DNA of 64,000 nucleotides from positions 82,228 through 146,227 of the forward strand of contig NZ_JAPDHV010000007.1 in assembly GCF_025971925.1 (NCBI RefSeq), read 5' to 3'. Origin of the DNA: Chryseobacterium oryctis. GTDB lineage: Bacteria; Bacteroidota; Bacteroidia; Flavobacteriales; Weeksellaceae. The translations under genes and the position numbers were made by a program. Positions 44,781 through 52,751 of the stretch are shown here, piece after piece. Positions within the stretch are counted from its first letter, which is position 1; the number at the start of each line of letters is the position of its first letter. The notes beneath the pieces are model-generated. The model was given only the letters and a program-made list of their open reading frames with translations, was not told where the DNA came from and searched no databases.

Positions 44781-45158
44781 ATGAAAAAAGATAAAAATAT
44801 ACCACAAAAAAGAAGCGCAGAAATAGTAAAACAATATTTTGAATTTTTAGACCACCACATCAACGATGTTATAAGCGGTGAAGTTCAAGAATTTATGGAA
44901 CTAAACCAAATTGCGGCATCACTGGCTATTTCCCATAATCATCTTGCAGACACCATTCAAAAAGAAACAGGAAATCATCCTTGTCATTTCTACGACCTTA
45001 AAATTATTGAGGAAGCTAAAAAGATGCTTACCGAAACGGATAAGTCAATCGCTGATATTGCAAAAATTTTAACATACGACCCATCTAATTTTTCAAAATT
45101 CTTTAAAAAATTTGTAGGAGCCACACCCGGACAATTCAGAAAAATATCAAAAAAATAA
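44781..45158 (+). CDS. Short AraC-type HTH regulator
   Basis: In this 125-residue protein the C-terminal 85 residues form a double HTH (MELNQIAASLAISHNHLADTIQKETG and SIADIAKILTYDPSNFSKFFKKFVGATPGQFRKI), the AraC fold, with no ligand-binding domain. It lies 87 bp upstream of the SDR gene in the same direction and is a candidate local regulator of the following operon. Confidence 0.85.
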   Translation: MKKDKNIPQKRSAEIVKQYFEFLDHHINDVISGEVQEFMELNQIAASLAISHNHLADTIQKETGNHPCHFYDLKIIEEAKKMLTETDKSIADIAKILTYDPSNFSKFFKKFVGATPGQFRKISKK

Positions 45159-45245
45159 AAAGTTCCAAAAAGTTCACCATAGATTTTAGTTTTTGCATTA
45201 CCATATTTGCTTTAGAAAATTTTAATCAATTAAAAATCAAACAAA

Positions 45246-46001
45246 ATGTCAAGAAACGATGTAAACGGAAAGGTAGTATTAATTGCAGGTGGTGCAAAGA
45301 ATTTAGGAGGTTTATTGAGTCGCAATTTTGCAGCTAAAGGAGCAAAATTAGTGATTCATTATAACAGCGAAAGTACAAAAGCTGATGCTGAAAAAACATT
45401 AGCAGATGTACAAGTTGCAGGAGCTGAAGCTATTTTGGTACAAGGTGACCTTACCAACGTGGCTAATGTAACCAAGCTATTTGATGAAGCAGTAACAAAA
45501 TTTGGTGGTATTGATATCGCTATCAATACGGTTGGTAAAGTACTAAAGAAGCCTTTTGTAGATACAACAGAAGAAGAATACGACAGTATGAGCGATATCA
45601 ATTCAAAAGTAGCTTATTTCTTTATTCAGGAAGCAGGTAAAAAATTGAATGATAACGGGAAAATTTGTACCATTGCCACTTCATTATTGGCTGCATATAC
45701 AGGTTTCTACTCTACTTACGAAGGATTGAAAGCACCTGTAGAGCATTTTACAAGAGCTGCTTCTAAAGAATTTGGAAATCGTGGAATTTCGGTAACCACT
45801 GTTGCGCCTGGTCCTATGGATACACCATTTTTCTATGGACAAGAAACTGAAGATGCGGTTGCTTACCATAAATCAGCTTCAGCTTTAGGAGGTTTAACTG
45901 ATATTAAAGACATTGCACCTCTTATTGAGTTTTTGGTAACTGATGGTTGGTGGATAACAGGACAAACCATATTCGCAAATGGCGGATACACAACGAGATA
46001 G
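45246..46001 (+). CDS. Short-chain dehydrogenase/reductase
   Basis: In this 251-residue protein a Rossmann motif is seen near the start (VLIAGGAKNLGGLLSRNFAAKGAKLVI). The catalytic Tyr-x3-Lys is YEGLK in FYSTYEGLKAPVEHF, and a PGPMDTPF loop follows it. A classical SDR; the substrate is unknown. It follows the short AraC gene and precedes a terminator hairpin, so it may be transcribed apart from the downstream run. Confidence 0.88.
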   Translation: MSRNDVNGKVVLIAGGAKNLGGLLSRNFAAKGAKLVIHYNSESTKADAEKTLADVQVAGAEAILVQGDLTNVANVTKLFDEAVTKFGGIDIAINTVGKVLKKPFVDTTEEEYDSMSDINSKVAYFFIQEAGKKLNDNGKICTIATSLLAAYTGFYSTYEGLKAPVEHFTRAASKEFGNRGISVTTVAPGPMDTPFFYGQETEDAVAYHKSASALGGLTDIKDIAPLIEFLVTDGWWITGQTIFANGGYTTR

Positions 46002-46021
46002 TAAAAAACTGTATATTTATA

Positions 46022-46055
46022 AAAAGGCAAATGACTTCTTGATTGTTTGCCTTTT
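46022..46055 (+). terminator. Terminator-like hairpin after the SDR gene
   Basis: AAAAGGCAAA (46022-46031) and TTTGCCTTTT (46046-46055) form a 10-bp stem with a 14-nt loop followed by ATTTT. It ends 17 bp before the next start and so separates the two transcripts at least partly. Confidence 0.65.
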
Positions 46056-46072
46056 ATTTTAAATCTAAATTG

Positions 46073-46426
46073 ATGGTATTAAAAATCCTAAACTCAATTT
46101 TAATCCTTTTTGCCGTGTTTATGGGAACAAAACACGGTTGGAATATGCTTACCGCTAAACCAGAAATGTTAGAAATGTTCACCAAATGGAATTTTAGTAA
46201 AAATGCTGTTGTGATAAATGGAGCAGTAACATTGTTAGCATCTGTTTTGATATTATTTCCAAAAACGTTTGTTTGGGGAAACTTCCTGATGGCAGCTGGT
46301 ATTTTAATGATTATTTGTCTTCAACTTTTGAGTAAAGATTTAAAAGGTGTAGCGATAGAACTTCCTTTCTTATTGCTTAATTTGGTTATCATTTATTTAC
46401 AACATCCATTAAAAACAGGAAATTAA
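46073..46426 (+). CDS. Small DoxX-like membrane protein
   Basis: 117 residues from the ATG at 46073; an earlier in-frame TTG start lies inside the terminator hairpin and is rejected. Four hydrophobic segments are visible (ILNSILILFAVFMG, VVINGAVTLLASVLILFP, FLMAAGILMIICLQLL, LPFLLLNLVIIYLQ). The size and four-helix layout resemble DoxX-type proteins. The stop overlaps the next start (TAATG). Confidence 0.6.
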   Translation: MVLKILNSILILFAVFMGTKHGWNMLTAKPEMLEMFTKWNFSKNAVVINGAVTLLASVLILFPKTFVWGNFLMAAGILMIICLQLLSKDLKGVAIELPFLLLNLVIIYLQHPLKTGN

Positions 46427-46887
46427 TGAGCTTGAAATATATAATTATGCTTTTTACTATTTCCCTTTCTTTGACTGCTTGCGGTCAAAATAAAAGAGGA
46501 GATTTACAATCTGAACCAAGTAAGAATCAACTATTAAACAACAATCCTGAATTAGAAAATATGGACTTATCAAAAATCACAAACGAAAATGTAAAGAAAG
46601 CTATTGAAGCATTACAAGCCAACGATAAAAACGCTTGGTATGCTTATTTTACTGACAATGCTACTTTTACTGATGACGGACGAACCTTAGATTTCAAATC
46701 GTTTTTTGACAACGCATTTGCACATCAAGAAAAATTTCTTACCATCGATAAAGTGAAAAATGATAGTAAAGATATCTACGGAAATTTCTATGCTGGACAG
46801 TGGGGAACTTTTAAAGTATACTTTAAATTTCATCTAAATTCTGAAGGAAAATTTGAACGATTGGATATTGGACAGACTCGCTATTAA
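46426..46887 (+). CDS. Lipoprotein with NTF2/SnoaL-like domain
   Basis: This 153-residue protein has a lipobox LTAC after a short hydrophobic stretch (LFTISLSLTACGQ). The body has the NTF2-like pattern of a helix followed by KNAWYAYFTDNATFTDDGRTLDFKSFFDNAF. It is probably a membrane-anchored small-molecule binding or scaffold protein. The stop overlaps the methyltransferase start (TAATG), showing coupling on both sides. Confidence 0.75.
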   Translation: MSLKYIIMLFTISLSLTACGQNKRGDLQSEPSKNQLLNNNPELENMDLSKITNENVKKAIEALQANDKNAWYAYFTDNATFTDDGRTLDFKSFFDNAFAHQEKFLTIDKVKNDSKDIYGNFYAGQWGTFKVYFKFHLNSEGKFERLDIGQTRY

Positions 46888-47414
46888 TGAGTAAATATAC
46901 ACGATTATTGCAATCATTTACGCACCTATCAGCCTTCACTACTCCACAGTATTGGGCTGATTTGGGTTGTGGTAGTGGTGTTTTCACAGAGGCTCTAGCA
47001 AATTTATTGCCAGCTCAAAGCAGAATTGTGGGTGTTGACAGAGCGCATCATACGCTTAAAATAGAAATGGGGAATCGAGTAAACATCACTTTCCAAAAAG
47101 CCGATTTTGTTTCAGATGATTTGTCCTTTATAACAGTAGATGGTATCCTTATAGCAAACGCCTTACATTTCGTGAAAGACAAAGAAAATTTAATTAAAAA
47201 ATTAGAAAAAAACTTTAAGATTGTATCAAGGTTTATTATCGTTGAATATGAACAATACACCGCAAACCCATGGGTGCCTTATCCCATTACTTTTTCAGAA
47301 CTAAAAAATTTATTTCATAAATTGGGTTATCAGAATATTACAAAAATGGGCGAATTAAAATCAGTATATGGAGGAATAATGTACGCCTGTTTTTGTGAAA
47401 AAACTCCAGAATAA
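46887..47414 (+). CDS. Class I SAM-dependent methyltransferase
   Basis: This 175-residue protein has motif I WADLGCGSGVFTEAL near residues 23-37, the acidic loop VGVDRAH after it, and VDGILIANALHFVKDKENLI as motif IV. It has no membrane segment. The substrate is unknown. It starts within the upstream stop codon. Confidence 0.85.
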   Translation: MSKYTRLLQSFTHLSAFTTPQYWADLGCGSGVFTEALANLLPAQSRIVGVDRAHHTLKIEMGNRVNITFQKADFVSDDLSFITVDGILIANALHFVKDKENLIKKLEKNFKIVSRFIIVEYEQYTANPWVPYPITFSELKNLFHKLGYQNITKMGELKSVYGGIMYACFCEKTPE

Positions 47415-47428
47415 AATTAATATTGCTT

Positions 47429-49036
47429 ATGCACCACACTTTACTATTGATACTTGGTTTATTGTTTGTTATATTCCTTTTGGTAATGTTGGCACAACGT
47501 ATCAAAATTGCGTATCCTATTTTCCTTGTTATAGCAGGTTTAGGAATCAGTTTCATTCCCAATATTCCTCAATTGCACCTTGACCCTGAACTGATATTTT
47601 TAATCTTCCTGCCACCACTATTATACGAAGCGGCTTGGTACACTTCGTGGAACGACTTTTGGAAATGGAAACGCCCGATTAGTTTATTAGCTTTCGGTTT
47701 GGTATTTTTCACGTCTATGGTTGTAGCTTATGCTACATCATCTATTATTCCTGGCTTTACATTGGCATTGGGCTTTTTATTGGGTGGCATTGTTTCACCA
47801 CCTGATGCCGTAGCTGCAGCCACAGTTTTAAAAGGAATGAATGTTCCCAAAAGGGTTATGACGATTTTGGAAGGTGAAAGTTTGGTAAACGATGCTTCCT
47901 CTTTGATTGTTTTCAAATTTGCTTTATTAGCCATTCTTACCGGGACATTTTCTATGCAAGAAGCTGTAGGACAATTTTTCTTAGTGGCCGGAATGGGAAT
48001 TGTAGTTGGACTTGTAGGGGCACATATCATGTATGTTATTCATCGCTTTTTACCTACAACACCTGCTATTGATGCAGCACTTACGGTAATGACACCCTAT
48101 ATTTTGTTTTTGGCAGCAGAACATTTTCACTTCTCAGGAGTAATGGCTGTAGTAAGTGGCGGTTTATTTATGTCATACCGTGCACACGAAGTGTTCCAAA
48201 CCGGAAGTACTCGAATGAATATGCTCGGCGTATGGACAACGATGATATTCGTGATGAATGCATTGGTGTTTGTTTTGATTGGTCTGGAATTACCTGAAAT
48301 CATCAACGGGCTGGGCGATTATTCGATTGCTGATGGAATCAAATATGGATTAATTGTAAGTACCATCGTAATAGTATTGCGTTTTCTTTGGGTATATCCT
48401 GCGGCACATGTTCCCCGTTGGTTGAGTGCCAAAGTCAGAAAGGATCCATCCCCTGGTTGGAAAGGTCCGCTAATTATTAGCTGGGCAGGAATGCGAGGGG
48501 TAGTGTCCTTAGCAACAGCACTGTCTATCCCACTGCTGATGACAGACGGTACGAATTTCCCGCAACGCAATATGATCGTCTTCATCACATTTGTAGTCAT
48601 CTTTGTTACCTTGGTTTTTCAAGGTTTGAGCTTACCATTTGTTTTAAAACTCATAAAACTAGAAGAGATAGACAACTTAATTCCCGAAGAAGAACAACAA
48701 GTTGGTATACAATTAAGATTGAATAATATTGCATTACAATTGTTGAACGAACGATACGCTGCTTACCTATCAGAAAATGAATTAGTGAAATTTTACAAAT
48801 CCAATTTAGAAACCGACATAAGAAACATGGGACTACAATTACACTCATTAGAATGTAAAGAATCTCAGCAAAGAGATATAGAAGTCTATCACAAAATTTT
48901 ACTAGACACCTATACATTGCAACGAAAAGAGCTATTTCTACTACGTAAAGAACAGTTTTTTAGTGATGAAGAAATCAGAAAAGCCGAATTGCAATTAGAT
49001 TTGAATGAATTGAAAATTACTGGAACAGGACATTAA
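47429..49036 (+). CDS. CPA1-family Na+/H+ (or K+/H+) antiporter
   Basis: 535 residues from the ATG at 47429, preferred over a TTG two codons earlier. About 12 hydrophobic helices are visible. GGIVSPPDAVAAATVLKGMNVPKRVMTILEGESLVNDASSLIVFKFAL holds the conserved ESLxND motif with the transport Asp. A cytoplasmic helical tail of about 120 residues follows (EEEQQVGIQLRLNNIALQLL). It exchanges Na+ or K+ for H+ and so sets cytoplasmic pH. It is 3 bp from the bestrophin gene. Confidence 0.9.
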   Translation: MHHTLLLILGLLFVIFLLVMLAQRIKIAYPIFLVIAGLGISFIPNIPQLHLDPELIFLIFLPPLLYEAAWYTSWNDFWKWKRPISLLAFGLVFFTSMVVAYATSSIIPGFTLALGFLLGGIVSPPDAVAAATVLKGMNVPKRVMTILEGESLVNDASSLIVFKFALLAILTGTFSMQEAVGQFFLVAGMGIVVGLVGAHIMYVIHRFLPTTPAIDAALTVMTPYILFLAAEHFHFSGVMAVVSGGLFMSYRAHEVFQTGSTRMNMLGVWTTMIFVMNALVFVLIGLELPEIINGLGDYSIADGIKYGLIVSTIVIVLRFLWVYPAAHVPRWLSAKVRKDPSPGWKGPLIISWAGMRGVVSLATALSIPLLMTDGTNFPQRNMIVFITFVVIFVTLVFQGLSLPFVLKLIKLEEIDNLIPEEEQQVGIQLRLNNIALQLLNERYAAYLSENELVKFYKSNLETDIRNMGLQLHSLECKESQQRDIEVYHKILLDTYTLQRKELFLLRKEQFFSDEEIRKAELQLDLNELKITGTGH

Positions 49037-49038
49037 TT

Positions 49039-50049
49039 ATGAATACTGCAAGTCATTATAAACTAAAACATTTTATTCCTTGGACGAAACATAACATTAT
49101 CAAAATGTTGATTTTATCCGTAATTCCTACTTTATTATTTTATTTTCTAGGATGGAAATGGTTGGCCATTCCTTGGGTGCCAGTGGCATTGATTGGGACG
49201 GCTACCGCATTTATTTCAGGGTTCAAAAATACACAAACCTATAACCGAACTTGGGAAGCTCGTCAGATTTATGGAGCTATTATTAATAATAGTCGAAGTT
49301 TTGGTATTATGATTAAAGATTTTGTTCGTGATGATGAATCAGAGAAAGTATTGCATCAAGAAATCATTTACCGCCATTTTGCTTGGCTTACCGCATTGCG
49401 TTTTCAATTGCGTGAAGTTAAAATTTGGGAAAATATCAATTCTAAGCCCTACAACCGAGAATATCTGAAATATTACAAAGTTCCCGAATGGGAAAGTAGT
49501 TTGGATGAAGAATTAAAGTCCTATCTTTCAGAAACAGAACGACTGTACATACTTTCCACCAAAAACAGGGCAACACAAATTTTAGCTCAACAGTCAGAAC
49601 AATTAAAAGAGCTTAACAAACAAGGATTTATTTCGGATTATAATTATGTTGCTTTGGAAAAGCAAATCAAAGAATTGTATGACCAACAAGGTAAATGTGA
49701 GCGTATCAAAAACTTTCCTTATCCACGTCAGTTTTCCAGCATTAACTTGTATTTTACTAATGTACTTTGCTTTTTAATTCCACTTGGATTCATTGGAGAA
49801 TTATCTAAAAATATTGAAAATTATGGAGATTGGATAATATGGTTGACTGTACCTTTGAGTGTCTTGGTGGGATGGATTTTTTTGGTATTAGAACAAATTG
49901 GCGAAAGCACCGAAAATCCTTTTGAGGGTAATGCCAACGATATTCCGATTACGCAAATTAGTCGCAATATAGAAATTGATTTAAGAGAAATGTTAGGAGA
50001 AAAAAACTTGCCTCCTGCTATTCAACCTCAAAATAATATTTTAATGTAA
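49039..50049 (+). CDS. Bestrophin-family (UPF0187) anion channel
   Basis: In this 336-residue protein, four hydrophobic regions (MLILSVIPTLLFYFLGW, WLAIPWVPVALIGTATAFISGF, FTNVLCFLIPLGFIGELS, WIIWLTVPLSVLVGWIFLV) surround the family signature FKNTQTYNRTWEARQIYGAIINNSRSFG. The end has the acidic ENPFEGNANDIPI typical of the family. Bestrophins conduct chloride and bicarbonate. It lies 3 bp after the antiporter and 5 bp before the LCIB-like gene, a tight operon. Confidence 0.88.
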   Translation: MNTASHYKLKHFIPWTKHNIIKMLILSVIPTLLFYFLGWKWLAIPWVPVALIGTATAFISGFKNTQTYNRTWEARQIYGAIINNSRSFGIMIKDFVRDDESEKVLHQEIIYRHFAWLTALRFQLREVKIWENINSKPYNREYLKYYKVPEWESSLDEELKSYLSETERLYILSTKNRATQILAQQSEQLKELNKQGFISDYNYVALEKQIKELYDQQGKCERIKNFPYPRQFSSINLYFTNVLCFLIPLGFIGELSKNIENYGDWIIWLTVPLSVLVGWIFLVLEQIGESTENPFEGNANDIPITQISRNIEIDLREMLGEKNLPPAIQPQNNILM

Positions 50050-50053
50050 AATT

Positions 50054-50797
50054 ATGAATAATCAACATATTGAAACTGTAAGGAAATGGTATCCGAGAGC
50101 ATTAACATCCATTGATACCGTGAATCGACTTTTAGACACAATAGAAAGAGAATTAGAACTAAAGCCTAGCCAACTTATGCACGCAGACAGTATGTGCTGC
50201 GATGACGTGAATGCTATTCAGTATCCTCCCCGAGCAATGGAAATGTTAGGACCCTTTCATCTTGGCGGTTTAAATGGCTTTCCTTTTGCTGGAATAACTG
50301 GAATGAATGCATTTGCACATCACGTACCCGAAGATGGCGCTGTAATCATCTTTTACGCTCCCCATATAGGTATTACCAAAAATGGTACAATAGGTGAAAT
50401 AAGTCGAATTGGCCAAAGTAAAAATTCTGCTTGTTGCGGGGCGGCAAAAGGGGCGTTGAGCAGATTAATTGAAGGTAAAATTATAGAAGGAAATATTTCC
50501 TCTCTGGATTTTCAGATGAATACCATTGAACAAATTTTTCTTCATCAAAAAGAAAGAATTCTGAATGCCGAAAGTCAAAGTTTTGAAGCAACCGAAGTGA
50601 TGTATGAAGCCATTGATGAACGCATTGAAGTGTTGGTAAAAGAAACACACTACCCTTGCAAATACGTTTTGCTAGCTGGTGCGATTTTCATTAATGGAGA
50701 TAAAGATATGGGGTCGTTTTGCCAATACAAAAAGTTTGACTGCCTAAACCTAGAAACTGGTGAAAGAAGAAGTTTAATGAATGAATATTATCAGTAA
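50054..50797 (+). CDS. LCIB-type (theta) carbonic anhydrase domain protein
   Basis: This 247-residue protein has the pattern of the limiting-CO2-inducible protein B/C family. Cys48/Cys49-Asp50/Asp51 lie in ADSMCCDDVN. GITGMNAFAHHVPEDG follows with His89/90, then YAPHIGIT with His104, GEISRIG, and Cys127/128 in SACCGAA. The order Cys-x-Asp, His, Cys matches the zinc site known for this beta-CA-like fold. It has no signal peptide, so it acts in the cytoplasm. Its neighbours are a bestrophin and a cation/proton antiporter, which fits bicarbonate/CO2 and pH control. The catalytic activity is inferred. Confidence 0.8.
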   Translation: MNNQHIETVRKWYPRALTSIDTVNRLLDTIERELELKPSQLMHADSMCCDDVNAIQYPPRAMEMLGPFHLGGLNGFPFAGITGMNAFAHHVPEDGAVIIFYAPHIGITKNGTIGEISRIGQSKNSACCGAAKGALSRLIEGKIIEGNISSLDFQMNTIEQIFLHQKERILNAESQSFEATEVMYEAIDERIEVLVKETHYPCKYVLLAGAIFINGDKDMGSFCQYKKFDCLNLETGERRSLMNEYYQ

Positions 50798-50931
50798 AAA
50801 ATCAGAAAAATCACATTGCTACTCGCTACACTGATCCCTCTCGTCACATTCTCGAACTGCTTTGAATTGTTTTCCTACATATTACACTAATCTTCAAACC
50901 CTTACAGGGCTCGAAATAAGTTGATTTTGAA

Positions 50932-50945
50932 TTCGAATATTCGAA
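50932..50945. repeat. Subterminal IS palindrome (copy D, left)
   Basis: TTCGAATATTCGAA, a perfect palindrome about 100 bp from the left end. Confidence 0.7.
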
Positions 50946-50988
50946 ATAATGATTTTGAGAATTATAGTATTTTTGCTAAAACACAACG

Positions 50989-52278
50989 ATGCAAAAATAT
51001 AAAAAGTATCATTCTGATATTAAAGTCTGCTATGCTCTTGGAATCCAAAATGAAATCCTTCCTGAAAAGTTTGTAAAAGAAATTCCCGGTTCTACTTCTT
51101 TTTATTGGAAAGATATTGATGCGAAAAAGTTTGTAGGTTCTGAATTGGCTTCCCGTATCCATGAATCTTTAGATGACACAAAAATATTTCTGGACAAACG
51201 GTTGTATTTCTCTCGAAAAGCATTTGTTCAATTTGCCCGATTATATCTTACCTTAATTCATTTGCTTGGGAAAGAAAATATTCGGAAAATCATCAAATCC
51301 AACAGAAATGTTTTTGTAGATTTAATAGAAAACCTTTACAATGATTTTCCCATCGCCAAGAAAGACCTTCTTCGGTTTCTAATGGTTTCAAAAAGACAAT
51401 ATGCGTTTTGGATCAGTGACAGAAAGTTTGCCTGTAATCAATCTCTCGTTGGACAATGTTTCAAACGAAGACCCAAACAAATTTCCAACAGGGAAATTTC
51501 GATTTTGAAGAAATACATGAATAAATCTCAATATAAAACATGGTGTATTCGTTCTATTTGGGGAAAGGCGATTCGTGATGAGGTAATATCTATGGCGGAG
51601 TCAACTTGGTATAAATACGCCCGGAAACTCGGATATTCTGAAGCCAGAAAACCTATGAAAAAGAATAGAAAGAAAGGTTCTTTCAATGCTTCCTATCCAA
51701 ATGAAACCTGGCATATGGATATTTCCCAATATAAAACTTTGGATAATATTACCTTCTACATTTACACCGTGGTCGACAACTTTTCTCGAAAGATTCTGTC
51801 TTGGGATATTTCTACCAAGAAATGCTCGAAGATCAGAACTGAAACCGTAAAAAAAGCCATCAAGAATGAATTTGATGTAGATCTCAAAGATCAAAATCTT
51901 GAACTCATTGTAGATGGCGGAAGTGAAAATAATAACAAAACTATTGCTCAGTTCATCAAAGATTGTCATGTCAACATCAATAAAAAAATTGCTCTGAAAG
52001 ATGTGACTTTTTCCAATTCCATTGTGGAAGGTCCTTACAAGATTATGAAGTCCTATTACTTCCGTTCTAAAGAAATTCTTTCAACCACAATTTATGAGGA
52101 ATTGAAATTCTTTATCGAAGATTATAACTTCAATCGTCCTTGTTACAAACATAGGATTTACACTCCCAATGAAGTCCATGAAAATCCTGAACTGGCAAAT
52201 TTCAAGCTCGTCTTACAAAACTCCAACCAGCAACGATTGGAGGAAAATCGTAAGTTCTGTTGCAAGATTTCGGCATAA
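50989..52278 (+). CDS. DDE (rve-fold) transposase of IS copy D
   Basis: 429 residues from the ATG at 50989. The integrase core has Asp in ETWHMDISQY, Asp in LELIVDGGSENNN and Glu in FSNSIVEGPYKIMK; the triad is intact. N-terminal residues 1-200 carry HTH-like segments (WCIRSIWGKAIRDEVISMAESTWYKYARKLG). It is clearly related to, but diverged from, the copy B transposase. It is the likely source of activity for the defective copies A and C. Confidence 0.92.
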   Translation: MQKYKKYHSDIKVCYALGIQNEILPEKFVKEIPGSTSFYWKDIDAKKFVGSELASRIHESLDDTKIFLDKRLYFSRKAFVQFARLYLTLIHLLGKENIRKIIKSNRNVFVDLIENLYNDFPIAKKDLLRFLMVSKRQYAFWISDRKFACNQSLVGQCFKRRPKQISNREISILKKYMNKSQYKTWCIRSIWGKAIRDEVISMAESTWYKYARKLGYSEARKPMKKNRKKGSFNASYPNETWHMDISQYKTLDNITFYIYTVVDNFSRKILSWDISTKKCSKIRTETVKKAIKNEFDVDLKDQNLELIVDGGSENNNKTIAQFIKDCHVNINKKIALKDVTFSNSIVEGPYKIMKSYYFRSKEILSTTIYEELKFFIEDYNFNRPCYKHRIYTPNEVHENPELANFKLVLQNSNQQRLEENRKFCCKISA

Positions 52279-52440
52279 TATGAAAGTTCCCCATCCTTCT
52301 CTCCTGTTTTGAATATTCGAATCAATATCGTCAATGAACTTTTCTCTTTTTGAAATCTCCTGAATAAATCAGATGTTCAAATATAATTTTTCTTACTATT
52401 TTTTCACATAAAATAATGTCTAATATTCTACAAACCTCAA

Positions 52441-52454
52441 TTCGAATTTTCGAA
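52441..52454. repeat. Subterminal IS palindrome (copy D, right)
   Basis: TTCGAATTTTCGAA, a perfect palindrome about 110 bp from the right end; same core CGAATNNTCG as the left one. Confidence 0.7.
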
Positions 52455-52566
52455 TCAATTGATATAGAATCACTTGCATTACTCTATCTTTTGTAACTCA
52501 CTTCTTTTCAAGTTCTTACTTATTTCTGAAAAAAAACCTTTTGAGAGCTACTCAATAGAGGGAGCC

Positions 52567-52750
52567 TATTACCATAACGGATACCATAATTCTCCTCAAC
52601 AGGATAATATTTTACTTCTTTAGCTATTTCTTCTACTATATTTTTTGATGTTACATTAGCATTCTGTATGATATTTTCTTTTTTTTGTGAACAACTTTGT
52701 AAACTGATTCCCAAAAAGAAAAATAACAAATATTTTGAAAATTGTGCCAT
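52567..52750 (-). pseudogene. Lipoprotein gene cut by IS copy D
   Basis: The intact start encodes MAQFSKYLLFFFLGISLQSCSQKK with lipobox LQSC, then NANVTSKNIVEEIAKEVKYYPVEENYGIRYGN. This is parallel to the first 58 residues of the neighbouring 336-residue lipoprotein (NTNITADNIVEEISQEIKHYASEKIYGLGYSN). The frame then enters the IS right end. The rest of the gene is absent from the window. Confidence 0.9.
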
Positions 52751-52751
52751 A

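Larger units (their letters stand above)
50833..52566 (+). mobile_element. IS copy D: complete element (about 1.73 kb)
   Basis: The left end is GATCCCTCTCGTCACATTC and the right end TAGAGGGAGCC, an imperfect terminal inverted repeat. One transposase gene fills most of it. The subterminal palindromes are TTCGAATATTCGAA at 50932-50945 and TTCGAATTTTCGAA at 52441-52454, and a third near-match is at 52309-52321. The right end sits inside a lipoprotein gene whose missing part is not at the left end. No target duplication is seen, which points to later recombination between copies. Confidence 0.88.

Noticed and set aside
46043..46072. Upstream TTG start for the small membrane protein
   Set aside because: It lies in the stem of the terminator hairpin after the SDR gene, and the residues it adds break the membrane-helix start.
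50820..50833. Shared TGCTACTC near the left end of IS copy D and just outside the right end of copy B
   Set aside because: Only 8 bases match and the sequence diverges on both sides; not enough to claim recombination between these two copies.
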